Positions 36,649-45,711 of a DNA stretch of 64,000 nt are shown piece by piece. How positions within the stretch are numbered: position 1 is the stretch's first letter; each line of letters opens with the position of its first letter. Under the pieces are notes generated by a model, which saw only the letters and a program-made list of their open reading frames with translations, was not told the DNA's origin and did not search any database. A program made the translations under genes and the position numbers. The stretch is from Bradyrhizobium sp. CSA207 (GTDB lineage Bacteria; Pseudomonadota; Alphaproteobacteria; Rhizobiales; Xanthobacteraceae). The stretch is from assembly GCF_029051685.1 (NCBI RefSeq), contig NZ_JAACFT010000032.1, positions 35,074-99,073 on the forward strand, written 5' to 3'.

Positions 36649-37293
36649 TCAATTTTTGCGCACGAGCCGCTTCGAAGCCGCCGCGTCCAAGAGCGCGAAC
36701 TTTGGCATCGACGACCCCTGCTGGCCAAGGCTGACCAGCTCCATCTCGTTGCAAATCCGCAGCTCAAGAGCCTCTTCCGGCAAATAGACAATACCGTGGA
36801 GATGCGAACCAAGTCGTCTCTCTGCCGATATGATTTCAGAATCCTTGGCAGCGGCGAACAACGTCTTGAATCCCAGACTCGTAAACCATTCCATCCGCCT
36901 AAGTTCCAGCTCCTGGCCGGTATCGACCGGCGCGCCAGCCGTCGACCGCTCAATCATGGAGGCAGGTGGGAAGTTTGTTACGCCGAGGATCCCAGCATTC
37001 TTCAAGGATTCGGCAAAGTCCTCCCAGCACGCGAACGGATCGATCATCATGATCGCCGCGTAAATGTGGCCACGCGTTCCCTTGGACACGTTTTGCAAGT
37101 CTCGCAGCAGACAGTCGTTCCAGTCGATAATAGGCAAGGTGGCCATGACGAGCATGCAGCCTTTCGGAAGGCTGCGCAAAGATGGTGCGTAGATTTGGAG
37201 CGACGCGCCCCTACGGGCGGTCGGCAGAAGAGTGGCAAGTTTGCCGACAGCCGTCACTTTCACCACATTCGACCCGATTTTACTCATCCCCAT
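36649..37293 (-). CDS. Divergent TIM-barrel (PEP-hydrolase-like) paralogue
   Basis: The 214-aa product aligns by eye with the barrel of the convergent regulator: DPFACWEDFAESLKNAGILG, VTNFPPASMIE against DPQLDIDRFLDHIIRWGFSG, ATNFPSVIHID; later GLKTLFAAAKDSEI and GIVYLP take the place of RGLMTIAYTRTQSEA and ICINF. It is shorter than the family (~275 aa), lacking the first strands or the final ones, so it may be degenerate or a sensor-only form. A decayed copy of its N-terminal region lies at 44215-44345. It is convergent with the regulator, the stops being ten bases apart. Confidence 0.6.
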   Translation of the reverse strand: MGMSKIGSNVVKVTAVGKLATLLPTARRGASLQIYAPSLRSLPKGCMLVMATLPIIDWNDCLLRDLQNVSKGTRGHIYAAIMMIDPFACWEDFAESLKNAGILGVTNFPPASMIERSTAGAPVDTGQELELRRMEWFTSLGFKTLFAAAKDSEIISAERRLGSHLHGIVYLPEEALELRICNEMELVSLGQQGSSMPKFALLDAAASKRLVRKN

Positions 37294-37937
37294 CTTTCAC
37301 CGATCTTATACGTGGTTTCGGCCTGGTCTAGATGTGCGCGCACGCGAACGTTTGCTGGCTGGCACATATTCCAACGGGAACTGAACACAGAGAAGTCAAC
37401 TCGGACCAAAAGACTACTTCTCACGGATTGCGACAGATCCGCTGGCAGACCGGGGTCGTCTGCTTCCTCCCTCGACTTAAGCCGCCGTTGGAGAAGTCCA
37501 GCAGCGGCCTCCTTTTTTAGTCTCCGGCCAGTGCCATGGCGTGCGACGCTAGGAGCGGCGTCACCGACTTGGGCCCAATGCCCCCAGAAACGCTCTGCGG
37601 CGACGATCACCAGGAGGCTGGAGCCTGAGACCTTCGGAACGTTTATGTGGAAAGCTGCGAGGCGACGGCTGCCCTCGCGACAAGGGGCCCATCATCTTAA
37701 CTTTAGCGAGACCTCAATCGGCGCTGAGTATCAGCACGAGCCGTTTCCCTCGGCTACAAACAGCATTCCGGAGTATAGCAGGCTGCAACGGACGTTGCGT
37801 AGCAGGGGCCTCGGTAGTCGCAGTTTCCTATGCTCGTCACCCATACTGGCCAGCCAACTGCTCTCCTTAGCTTCGCTGCGGCATGGCTGCCATCTAGTAT
37901 CTTCGTAGTCTCTATGACGCGAAGAAAGAAGTCCTAG
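37294..37937. other. Intergenic region left of the IS5-family element
   Basis: The first ~50 bases (CTCATCCCCATCTTTCACC and GGCCTGGTCTAG) resemble the sequence at 44370-44430, the flank of a duplicated fragment. The rest shows no recognisable gene. Confidence 0.35.
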
Positions 37938-37946
37938 GGTACAGAC

Positions 37947-38555
37947 TCAATTGAGCCAATATGCGACGAGAGCGGCGAGCTGAACAGCGGCCAAGAAATT
38001 CCGGGCGAGCTTGTCGTATCGTGTGGCGATGCGGCGGAAGTCCTTGAGCCGGCAAAAGCAGCGTTCGATGACATTTCGGCTTCTGTAGGCGCGTTTGTTG
38101 AAGCGATGAATGACGACACGGTTGGATTTATCGGGAATGACGGGCTTGGCGCCGCGACCAGCGATTTCGGCGCGAAGGTTGTCCCCGTCGTACCCTTTGT
38201 CTGCGAGAAGCGCGCTCATGGGTGGTGCGAGCGCCAGAACATCGGGCGCGGCAGCGATGTCGGCATCCTGACCTGGGGTCAGATGCAGGACGACCGGTCG
38301 GCAGAGCGGATCGCTCAGCGCATGGATTTTTGTCGTACAGCCTCCCCGCGAGCGGCCGATTGCCTGATTGTGCTCCCCCCTTTTCCGCCGGAGGCACACC
38401 GATGAGCTTTGATCGAAGTCGAGTCGAGCGACAGCACGACGGCATCTTTGCCAGGTTTGGCCAGTGCTTGAAAGATTGCGCACCATCGTTCGCGCTTGGC
38501 CCAGCGATTGAAGCGATTGTAGATCGTCGTGTAAGGACCGTATTCGCGCGGACAA
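37947..38555 (-). CDS. IS5-family transposase, C-terminal frame (OrfB)
   Basis: The catalytic part of this frame carries GRSRGGCTTKIHALSDPLCR, the second Asp in LLADKGYDGDNLR and the final Glu in NVIERCFCRLKDFRRIATRY. The upstream portion of the open frame is out-of-frame sequence over OrfA. Together with OrfA all DDE residues are present, so the element may be functional. Confidence 0.85.
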   Translation of the reverse strand: MSARIRSLHDDLQSLQSLGQARTMVRNLSSTGQTWQRCRRAVARLDFDQSSSVCLRRKRGEHNQAIGRSRGGCTTKIHALSDPLCRPVVLHLTPGQDADIAAAPDVLALAPPMSALLADKGYDGDNLRAEIAGRGAKPVIPDKSNRVVIHRFNKRAYRSRNVIERCFCRLKDFRRIATRYDKLARNFLAAVQLAALVAYWLN

Positions 38556-38707
38556 TCACGCCATCGCGCATCCGATTGCAGCATGTGAACAATACCGCTG
38601 ATGATGCGCCGATCGTCGTCCCGATCCGGCCCCGTCAGTCCCGTCGGCAGATGAGGTTCGATACGAGCCCATTGTCTGTCATTCAGCCAAAACAAACCCG
38701 CGCGCAT
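38315..38707 (-). CDS. IS5-family transposase, N-terminal frame (OrfA)
   Basis: The 130-aa frame has the DUF4096-type N-terminus (FWLNDRQWARIEPHLPTGLT, RRIISGIVHMLQSDARWRDC) and the first catalytic Asp in VVLSLDSTSIKAHR. It overlaps the second frame by ~240 bases; a frameshift in that overlap would make the full DDE transposase. Confidence 0.85.
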   Translation of the reverse strand: MRAGLFWLNDRQWARIEPHLPTGLTGPDRDDDRRIISGIVHMLQSDARWRDCPREYGPYTTIYNRFNRWAKRERWCAIFQALAKPGKDAVVLSLDSTSIKAHRCASGGKGGSTIRQSAARGEAVRQKSMR

Positions 38708-38776
38708 TCTCTCACCCCCGAATCAAGAACACGGAGGCAAGAGAATCACGTGGCGCTATTTAGGTGCAGACCCTAG

Positions 38777-39520
38777 CTCTCTCGTACTTTGGTCACCGCT
38801 CCTCAAACGATGCGTTCATTACCTCCTGCTGGTCGGAGCCCGTGAACGCAACCCGGATCGCTTGCCGCTCAAATTCCACGCCAGCATCCGGGGTCGTTTG
38901 GCGGGCGGCGAGAACTGAAGCCTTGGCAAGTTCTATCGAATGCGGTGGGTTATGCGCGAGCACATCTGCGATCCCGAGCGCTCGCGCTTTACCTGCTTCC
39001 GCGACTTCGGCTACCATCCCCGGCTCGATCGCAGTATGGACCGAAATAGATTGGACATCGAGGATCATCAGCATTGCCAGAGACACGCGGGTCAGGCGTT
39101 GAGTCGTGCCGTCTCGGGCAGAATTCCGTTTGATCTCAGGCTGCCCAAAGAGCGCGCCTTCTCCTGTGATGACGACATCGGTCAGCATCGCAAGTTCGTG
39201 ACCTGCCTCCAAAGCATACCTGCTCTACGGCAGCAATAATGGGCTTCGGGCAATTCGTGATGTCCCGCCAATCGTTGCCACGGGCAGGATTACTGATCGC
39301 TTCAAGCCGCGCTGCTGCATTCCGTTAACGTCCGATCCAGCAAAAAAAGAACGCATCGGTGCTGCAAAGCACTATGCAGCGGACGGCCTCATCCGACACG
39401 GCATCGCGGCAGGCGGAGGCAAGCGCGGCAATAAACTCATTGCCGAGGGCGCTTCGCTTCGTCGGCCCATTCCGCCCCAAGAGGCGGACGTGCGGGAGAG
39501 GAGATGTCGACACACAACGG
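38777..39520 (-). pseudogene. Enoyl-CoA hydratase/isomerase, decayed paralogue
   Basis: Fragments on the minus strand match the intact gene at 49614-50396: RSALGNEFIAALASACRDAV (against RNALSNELIAELAAACRNAA), VRCIVLCSTDAFFF, GHELAMLTDVVITGEGALFG, QPEI, TQRLTRVSLAMLMIL, and the end GVEFERQAIRVAFTGSDQQE. Frameshifts and a missing central segment make it inactive, and the IS5 element has replaced its last codons. Confidence 0.8.
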
Positions 39521-40140
39521 CGCGGTGAAGAACGTTGATCATCGGCAGATGAGATCGTCCGGGTCCGCTTCAATCCGGCTGTCCACTCGCATCCCAGTCA
39601 GAACTTGAAGATGGCGGCGAGCGCGTCCAAGACCCGGGGACCCTCTGATTCGATCATGCTCGTCTGTGAAAAGGCAACAGGCTGAAGCAGCTGCTCGACC
39701 AGGACTCGGTTGGGCGCGAAGAAGAAATAGGCTCGTCCGCGAGACACACGAAGCGTCAGCAAGTGGAGCAGAACAGCAGAACGCCTAGTGCGGCTCGAAA
39801 TCGTCATGCTCGCTCATGCGAGGGGACCGCGTCGCACGCAAGCTTGAGCGCCAATGTGTGGTGGGACGATAGGACCAGAGTCAGAGCTTGGCTCTTTTCG
39901 TACTAACGCGTCGCGCTTCAGACAACGTGTCAGGAATCGGACGACGGCGAGATCAGCCAGGCAAACCAAATGGCTGAAGTTTTCCAATTCCGCCGCTTTG
40001 GCGGCGAGCCGTGTCGTCTAAGGACTGGTACGTCGCTTGCTTAGTGAGAAGCGGAACCACGTCTTCACGCCCTGGCGGTTAAACACATTCGGCTGTGATG
40101 GACCCGGGACATCGGTTCTTTGAATAAGAGGGCTAATAGC
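39521..40140. other. Intergenic region upstream of the PurF-like operon
   Basis: The short minus-strand frame at 39598-39807 has no recognisable domain. The region should hold the promoter of the rightward PurF-like operon; I find no convincing -24/-12 or NifA-type site. Confidence 0.35.
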
Positions 40141-41730
40141 ATGTCCGGTGTTGCCGCTGCGTTTCTATGCTCTTCAAACAACTCACGGGCGACGGTTTAT
40201 GATCGCCTGAAGCACATGATTCCGAAACTTGCACTTCGTGGGCAGGCGGGTGTCGGCGTTGCAGCGTTCATGCACAACGAAGGTATTCGATATGCGAGAG
40301 CGCTTCAATCATCATGCGACTCCGTGCGCATTGAGCCCGATCAACAGGATCCAAATTTTAGGCCCCATGTTGCAATCGCCCACATTCGTAGCCGATGCCG
40401 CGGAACCAGCGATGGCGGCGAACTTCCGCCAATTCACCACAATGCGGGCACCAGCCGCCATTTGGCAATTTCTTTGGATGGAGCTTTGGTCAATGCCCGT
40501 GAACTCAGGGGGGAATTGCTTGCCCATGGCTATCGGTTAGGCGGCAACACAGATGCCGAGCTCTTGCTCAAATGGATTGAACGCACTTGTGAAAGAGACT
40601 ATTGGCGGCACGGTCTGCCCGTCAATTATGAAAACGTCTTTCGCGACATTGATGACCGTATGGATGGCGCTATTAGCGCGCTTTTCCTGGACGGAGAAGG
40701 AACTCTGGTTGCATACCGGAATCGATGTGGTTTGCGACCTTTGGAAACTATGCAAACAGATGACGGGTTCTTGCTCTTTGCTTCAGAAAATTGTGCGTTT
40801 GCCGGTCTAGAGGGTAAGACACGGCAAATCTTGCCAGGCCACATCAAGTATGTGGACGGGAAAATGGGGTGCTGCGTTGATCGTTCCGTGAGCAACGGGC
40901 GATACAAAGCCAAACTCTGCGCCTACGAATCTCTCTACTTAGGAAATCCGAACACATCGATCGAAGGCCAATCACATTTCGAAACCCGTTACAACATCGG
41001 CGTCGCCCTTGGCGGCCTTGTTGCGAAGCGACTGCAAGGAGAACCGGGCTCGGCGCTGACAGTCGTTTCCTCGATGCCGCATACTGGAGGGCCATACGCT
41101 GATGGTCTGTTTGCCTCTCTCGCCGAATACGGCATGCTCGCTCAGCGTCGGGAAGTAGTCGCAACGCAATTTTATCAGCGAACTCTCATTGGTACACCCA
41201 ACCAACGAAAGTCTCGCATTGCTCAAAAGTACCGCGTTTCGGCAACTAGCCTTGCTAAAACCACGATAATAATTGCCGACGAGGCCCTCATTCGGGGCGA
41301 TACCAGTCAGGCTGTCACAAAAATGCTGCTTGCCGCTGGAGCCAAAGCCGTACATTGGGCGATCGGTTCGCCGCCTATAGTGGCTCCGAATTACTACGGC
41401 ATGGGTATCGACACACTAGATGAGTTGGCATTCTGGCAGATATGGAAACGATTGCCGCCCGAACAGCGCGCGCAAAGCCTTCGTTTTCACAAGATGGAGT
41501 CGCAAGTTCGCAAAACCATCGAAAGTAATATTGCCGCATCCATCAACGCAGCCACGATAACGTATCTGCCGTTTTCACTTCTAGTATCGTTGTTGCCCGG
41601 CAGCCAAGACGGCTTCGATTTGTCACCGTTTACATTCGAGATGCCAACTCCTGCGGGGCAGGAGCGCGCGAATAGGAATTTGCGCGACCTAGTGGCCGAT
41701 CTTCCCTATTCGAAATCAATCCCTGCTTGA
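40141..41730 (+). CDS. PurF-like amidotransferase homologue with Cys-to-Ser change at the N-terminal nucleophile
   Basis: The ATG at 40141 follows AGAGGG and gives 529 aa. Overall order and length match amidophosphoribosyltransferase (PurF): an Ntn glutaminase half (LALRGQAGVGVAA, VAIAHIRSR, SLDGALVNARELR, GNTDAELLLKWIE, CGLRPLE) and a PRTase half (TVVSSMPHTGGPYADGLFA, TIIIADEALIRGDTSQAV). Two key points differ: the N-terminal MCGI is MSGV, so the catalytic Cys1 is Ser, and the PRPP loop VDDSIVRGTT is ADEALIRGDTS. Thus it may not do standard purine synthesis. It heads an operon with a HAD phosphatase and a hydroxyisobutyrate-type dehydrogenase, suggesting a small specialised pathway. The AT-richer codon use also differs from its neighbours. 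Confidence 0.8.
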   Translation: MSGVAAAFLCSSNNSRATVYDRLKHMIPKLALRGQAGVGVAAFMHNEGIRYARALQSSCDSVRIEPDQQDPNFRPHVAIAHIRSRCRGTSDGGELPPIHHNAGTSRHLAISLDGALVNARELRGELLAHGYRLGGNTDAELLLKWIERTCERDYWRHGLPVNYENVFRDIDDRMDGAISALFLDGEGTLVAYRNRCGLRPLETMQTDDGFLLFASENCAFAGLEGKTRQILPGHIKYVDGKMGCCVDRSVSNGRYKAKLCAYESLYLGNPNTSIEGQSHFETRYNIGVALGGLVAKRLQGEPGSALTVVSSMPHTGGPYADGLFASLAEYGMLAQRREVVATQFYQRTLIGTPNQRKSRIAQKYRVSATSLAKTTIIIADEALIRGDTSQAVTKMLLAAGAKAVHWAIGSPPIVAPNYYGMGIDTLDELAFWQIWKRLPPEQRAQSLRFHKMESQVRKTIESNIAASINAATITYLPFSLLVSLLPGSQDGFDLSPFTFEMPTPAGQERANRNLRDLVADLPYSKSIPA

Positions 41731-41739
41731 GGTCAGATC

Positions 41740-42429
41740 ATGATGAAACCCGTTCTCGTCTTCGATTGGAATGGAACGCTGCTCGACGATGCGTACGCAC
41801 TGCTCGAAACGACCAATGCCATACTAAATCGCTTTGGTCGTGCAACGATCGATATGAAGACGTTTCGGGAACATTGCGACGTTCCGCTATCTCGTCTTTA
41901 TCGCAGGCTCGGACTGTCGCAAGACGAGCTTGCGACGGTGGATCGCGATGGGAGTGCAATCTTTCACGACGCCTACGAGCTTCTTGCGGATAGAGCCGAT
42001 CTGCGCGAGGGCGCGCGCAGAGTCTTGGAGTTGGCGCGCCTAGAAGGGGCTTCGTCCATCATCGTGAGCAACCATATAGTCGACCCTCTGCGCTCCCAAT
42101 TGAGAAGACTTGGAATCAATGACTGCATCGACGATGTGCTCGCCTTTGAAAGCCGCGACACCCAATATAAATCGATGAGCAAAGGAGAGCGGCTTCGTCT
42201 ATACATGCAGAAGAACAACTTGAAGCCGGCGTCAACCTTTATCATCGGCGATATGCCGGTCGAAACTGATATTGCACGGAATCTCGGACTGATAAGTATA
42301 TCCATTACCGGAGGATTTGTTTCGGAGTCGCGCTTGCGGGCGGCGCATCCAGACTACACGATTAACAACCTTCATGAGTTGTTGCCAATCTTACGAGACC
42401 ACGGTTTTTTCGGAATGCATAAATCATGA
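41740..42429 (+). CDS. HAD-superfamily hydrolase
   Basis: The 229-aa protein has the HAD motifs with a small variation: FDWNGTLLDD (nucleophile Asp, with Asn where the general acid Asp usually is, as in one phosphoglycolate-phosphatase-like subgroup), SIIVSNHIVD (motif II), a Lys near residue 145 (motif III) and IIGDMPVETDIARNLG (motif IV). The helical cap lies between motifs I and II. It starts nine bases after the PurF-like gene and overlaps the next gene by four bases, so it acts in the same pathway. Confidence 0.85.
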   Translation: MMKPVLVFDWNGTLLDDAYALLETTNAILNRFGRATIDMKTFREHCDVPLSRLYRRLGLSQDELATVDRDGSAIFHDAYELLADRADLREGARRVLELARLEGASSIIVSNHIVDPLRSQLRRLGINDCIDDVLAFESRDTQYKSMSKGERLRLYMQKNNLKPASTFIIGDMPVETDIARNLGLISISITGGFVSESRLRAAHPDYTINNLHELLPILRDHGFFGMHKS

Positions 42430-43355
42430 TTGGCGAGGAATCATCACACAGCGTCGCTCCTAAAACGGCCAGGCAGAGAATAGGCCTTATCGGAGCTGGA
42501 CGCATGGGAACCGGTATGGGCATCAGCCTGTTGCGTCACCAAATCGAGTTGCATATCAAAGCCAATAAGAATCGCCTCGGTGCGGATCGCTTGACTAGTG
42601 CAGGTGCCCGTGAACATCCCTCAATCGCTGAGTTGGCGCGACATGTAAGCGCCGTTGTGTTATCCTTGCCGTCCAGCCGCGAGGTTGAGGCGGTCTGCCT
42701 TGGGCAAGATGGCCTGTTCGTCCATATGCCCCAAGGAGGTTTGATACTTGACTGCTCGACGTCTTATCCTGCTTCGACGGCCTCACTCGCTGAGCAGGCC
42801 CAAAAACGCGGGCTAAGCTTTATAGATGCTCCCGTAACGCGGAGCCCCGAACACGCAGAGTTGGGCCGTCTCAACGCGATCGTTGGATCCAACGAAAAGG
42901 TGTTTCCTGCGGCAGAAGGAATTCTTGCCGCATTTTGTGAGACCGTGCTTCATGTCGGCGAGGTCGGACAAGGTCACAAGCTCAAGCTTGTTTACAACAG
43001 CATGACGATGGGGATAGCGGCGGTTGCCGCGGAGGTTTGCCAATTTGCGTGCGGTCTTGACGTCGATCTCGTAACGCTCCGCTCTCTGGTTAGTCGCGGC
43101 TCCACGAACAGCGGAATATTTCAAGGCTTCGTGGCCTTTTTGTTGGGCGAGAAACCCGATGTTCTGGCAATCTCAATTGCGAATTCCGCAAAGGATATTG
43201 AGTGCGCTGTGCGCCTGGCAGGCGAGAGTGCAATTTCGGTGCCGGTCTTGGCCGCCGCCGCGCACAAACTAAATGTCGAAGTTATTACGGGCAAAGGCGA
43301 GCTGACGCTGCCTCACCTGTCCTGCTCGACTGGTCGCCCAACCACGTTCCTGTAG
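42426..43355 (+). CDS. 3-hydroxyisobutyrate-dehydrogenase-like NAD(P)-binding enzyme, C-terminus replaced
   Basis: The 309-aa frame shows the beta-hydroxyacid dehydrogenase pattern: IGLIGAGRMGTGMGISLLRH (NAD(P) site), DCSTSYPASTASLAEQAQKR, FIDAPVTRSPEHAELG, catalytic Lys in GQGHKLKLVYNSM, and a helical C-terminal domain. The last ~14 residues (HLSCSTGRPTTFL) are encoded by a fragment of a GH88 hydrolase gene read out of frame (from ~43318), so a recombination has cut the end. The loss is small, so activity may survive. It is the last gene of the PurF-like operon. Confidence 0.85.
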   Translation: MIGEESSHSVAPKTARQRIGLIGAGRMGTGMGISLLRHQIELHIKANKNRLGADRLTSAGAREHPSIAELARHVSAVVLSLPSSREVEAVCLGQDGLFVHMPQGGLILDCSTSYPASTASLAEQAQKRGLSFIDAPVTRSPEHAELGRLNAIVGSNEKVFPAAEGILAAFCETVLHVGEVGQGHKLKLVYNSMTMGIAAVAAEVCQFACGLDVDLVTLRSLVSRGSTNSGIFQGFVAFLLGEKPDVLAISIANSAKDIECAVRLAGESAISVPVLAAAAHKLNVEVITGKGELTLPHLSCSTGRPTTFL

Positions 43356-43488
43356 ACCTCGTTGCCTACTGGGACTTCGACGATGCGACAATCCCCAACA
43401 CCAGCAGGGATATTGCCGCCAGTAGCATTGCCGAGGTCTCGGCACTGCGGCTACCATCGGCACTCGGTCCTGACAAGGCGTTGCGGGA
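43318..43488 (+). pseudogene. GH88-family hydrolase fragment
   Basis: The stretch CTCGACTGG...GTAGACCTCGTTGCCTACTGG and what follows closely matches 55304-55446 inside the intact GH88 gene. Translation gives DLVAYWDFDDATIPNTSRDI and AASSIAEVSALRLPSALGPD against DLVAYWDFDDPAIPHTSRDT. Only about 55 codons remain. Confidence 0.75.
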
Positions 43489-43639
43489 TTGAGGATCTTC
43501 CCAACTCGTCCGAAGACCCTTCCGTCCATTCGCCCAACCCGCGCGCGCGTAGGGAGGCTCAAGACAGTTTCTGAACCTGGCAAGCCTTGGTCGCGTACCT
43601 TGATTATATCCGCCCAGGCGAGACCAAGCCCATCAGAAT

Positions 43640-43760
43640 GGCAAGACCATTCAAACAGGGACCAGCTGCCGAAGATCAGCTCGCCGTTCTGCGCGGCGTC
43701 GATATCGCGATCGGAGAGACGCAGTATCCCTCCAGAGGCGATCTCAACTGTGCTCTTCAA
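43640..43760 (-). pseudogene. Inverted GH88-family C-terminal fragment
   Basis: On the minus strand, GGILRLSDRDIDAAQNGELI, FGSWSLFEW resembles the last part of the intact GH88 protein (VREIDAARNVELIFGSYFLF, ECL). Its orientation is opposite to the fragment at 43318-43488, so the two pieces were separated by an inversion or arrived separately. Confidence 0.55.
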
Positions 43761-44214
43761 GCCGCAAGCGGGGTGGAAAACCTCAGCTTATGATCCACGA
43801 CAAGATGATCAAGGCCGCGGCTATCGTTCGTTCGCGTATAGCGGAAATTGCGTCGATCATGATCTTGGAACAGCGTGAATGCACGCCTGTCGACTTCTGT
43901 AAGCGAGCAATGGGTTGGATGGCTCCGGTGCGCCGGTGCGGCCAACGCATTCAGCGGAGCACTGTACGTGTTCCGTTCGAACAAGAGCAGATCGGACCAA
44001 GGCGGTTTGGTGGGGAGCAGGGGGTATGCCCGTTGTCAAGACGCTCGAGGAAACGCAATTCTGCTGGCCGAAGATTGCGCCGACCGGGTGCGGCGGAAGT
44101 TTATAGTCCCGGTGATCGCGGCCACTGTCGACCACTCAGCAGTATCCTCGCGCCGCGCGAACAGATCCGTCATGATTATCGGTGCATAGAGGGGAGAAAG
44201 CATCCTAATGCGGA
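43761..44214. other. Gene-poor interval
   Basis: Only short, overlapping frames without domains are seen between remnants of GH88 and of the TIM-barrel gene. Confidence 0.35.
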
Positions 44215-44345
44215 AAGCGCGCAAGCTCCGAAAAGGCGTTCTTCCAGTCAATGATAGATAACCTTAGCGAGCGTGGGATCTTCTGAAAGGCTGCGGAAAG
44301 ACGGTACGTAGATTTCCAGGGACGCGCGTCTGGGAGCAACTCCGC
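44215..44345 (-). pseudogene. Fragment of a TIM-barrel (36649-type) gene
   Basis: On the minus strand, LLPDARPW and, in the next frame, RRASLEIYVPSFRSLSEDPT correspond to LLPTARRGASLQIYAPSLRS in the 36649-37293 gene. The upstream flank (44346-44430) also resembles the flank of that gene (37262-37335). Only the N-terminal part remains and it is frameshifted. Confidence 0.55.
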
Positions 44346-44460
44346 AGCACTTTCACTACACCTACCCAATCTTACCCAAAAGCACCCTTTCCCAATCTTA
44401 TTCCTGATTTCAGCCCGGTCTAAGACCGCCTGGTGTTTAGAATAGTCCGGGAGGAAGATC

Positions 44461-45711
44461 GTGTCTGACCATTGCGCGGACGACCAGAGGTCAGTCCGGG
44501 TTGGTAACTCGTCCGAGCTTGCGGGCGTAGTCGCGATCGTGGCGACGCTAGATACCAAGGGCGGCGAAGCGTCGTACCTTGCGGGCATCATCGAGGCGTG
44601 CGGCCGTAAAACCGTCCTGATCGACATCGGCACATCGAACTTGGTTCCGGACAAACAGGCCGATGGGATGGGTGGTCGCGTCGCCTCGCCTGCCGAGCTC
44701 CTGAAACAGATCGCCGCAAGCACGCGCAAACAGGTTGGTGGCCTCCTGCAATCAGGCGCGATCGGTGCGATCGTCGGGGTAGCGGGTGGAAAGGGCAGCG
44801 CAGTTTTCGGCGAGGTCGTATCGGATTTGCCTTATGGATTCCCCAAGCTGCTGGTGAGCAGCGCCAGGCCAGCGCTACTCGCCGAATTGGCCGTCCATAA
44901 CGATATCATCCTCTACCCGACCCTGGTCGATCTCCTCGGCATCAACGTCTTTACCGCACGCGTGCTGGAGAATGCAGGGCGCGCTGTTGCGGCCATGCAG
45001 CATGCGCCCGCCGAACATGCGCGTAAAAGGAAGGTCGTTGCGATCACGGCCTTCGGCGTGACGACGCCTGCAGCAAATCACTGCGTGGCGCGCCTTGCAG
45101 ATGCCGGCGCAGATGCGATCGTGTTTCCTGCCAACGGAGCTGGCGGCCGCAAGATGGAGCAGCTCATCGCGGCCGGCGAATTCGACGGTGTGATCGATCT
45201 AACCACAACTGAGCTGGCTGACGAAATCGTCGGCGGCACCGCGAGCGCCGGTTCGGATCGGCTCAAAGCCGCGTCGCGCCATTTGGTCCCGCAAGTGATC
45301 GCGCCTGGCGCGGTCGATATGGTCAATTTTGGTCCGCCATCCAGCGTGCCTGACCAATTTCGCGGCCGCCAGCTCTACTCCCATACACCCTACACGACGC
45401 TCATGCGCACAACGGCTTCGGAGAACGCGAGCGTCGGTCGGCTCACGGCCGAGCGGCTGTCGCATGCTGAGGGACCTGCAATAGTCCTTTGGCCCGTGAA
45501 AGGCGTTTCCGACTATGACCGCGAGGGCGGCATTTTCCGTGATGTTGATGCGGACAGAGCTTGGCTCGATGCAGTCAAGGAGAATGTCCACCCCCACATC
45601 AAGGTACGTGAACTGAACTGTCATATCAACGATCCCGAATTCGCCGAGGCTGCCGTGACGTGGATACTCAAACAGCTGAGGCAAGGAGACTCATCCCATG
45701 CGGATGTTTGA
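44461..45711 (+). CDS. Tm-1-like ATP-binding domain protein (UPF0261)
   Basis: The 416-aa protein starts at a GTG nine bases after GGAGGAAG. It reads VAIVATLDTKGGEASYLAGI, ETCGRKT-like IIEACGRKTVLIDIGTS, GAIGAIVGVAGGKGSAVFGE, VSDLPYGFPKLLVSS, ITAFGVTTPAANHCVARLAD, and FPANGAGGRKMEQLIAAGEF, a UPF0261/Tm-1 N-terminal domain. In plants (the tomato Tm-1 resistance protein) and fungi this domain is fused to a TIM barrel; here the barrel is the next gene, overlapping by 14 bases. The two proteins likely form one enzyme whose reaction is not established. Confidence 0.9.
   Translation: MSDHCADDQRSVRVGNSSELAGVVAIVATLDTKGGEASYLAGIIEACGRKTVLIDIGTSNLVPDKQADGMGGRVASPAELLKQIAASTRKQVGGLLQSGAIGAIVGVAGGKGSAVFGEVVSDLPYGFPKLLVSSARPALLAELAVHNDIILYPTLVDLLGINVFTARVLENAGRAVAAMQHAPAEHARKRKVVAITAFGVTTPAANHCVARLADAGADAIVFPANGAGGRKMEQLIAAGEFDGVIDLTTTELADEIVGGTASAGSDRLKAASRHLVPQVIAPGAVDMVNFGPPSSVPDQFRGRQLYSHTPYTTLMRTTASENASVGRLTAERLSHAEGPAIVLWPVKGVSDYDREGGIFRDVDADRAWLDAVKENVHPHIKVRELNCHINDPEFAEAAVTWILKQLRQGDSSHADV

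Larger units (their letters stand above)
37938..38772 (-). mobile_element. IS5-family insertion sequence (IS427-like, frameshift-expressed transposase)
   Basis: An 835-bp element bounded by GGGT...ACCC ends (GGGTACAGACTC on the left; GGGTCTGCACCT read inward from the right) and flanked on both sides by CTAG (37934-37937 and 38773-38776), a likely 4-bp target duplication. It encodes a transposase in two overlapping minus-strand frames, as in IS5 members that use programmed frameshifting. It sits within the last codons of the decayed enoyl-CoA hydratase gene. Confidence 0.82.

Noticed and set aside
36796..37908. 370-codon plus-strand frame
   Set aside because: Antisense to the 36649 TIM-barrel gene for half its length, with no domain in the rest.
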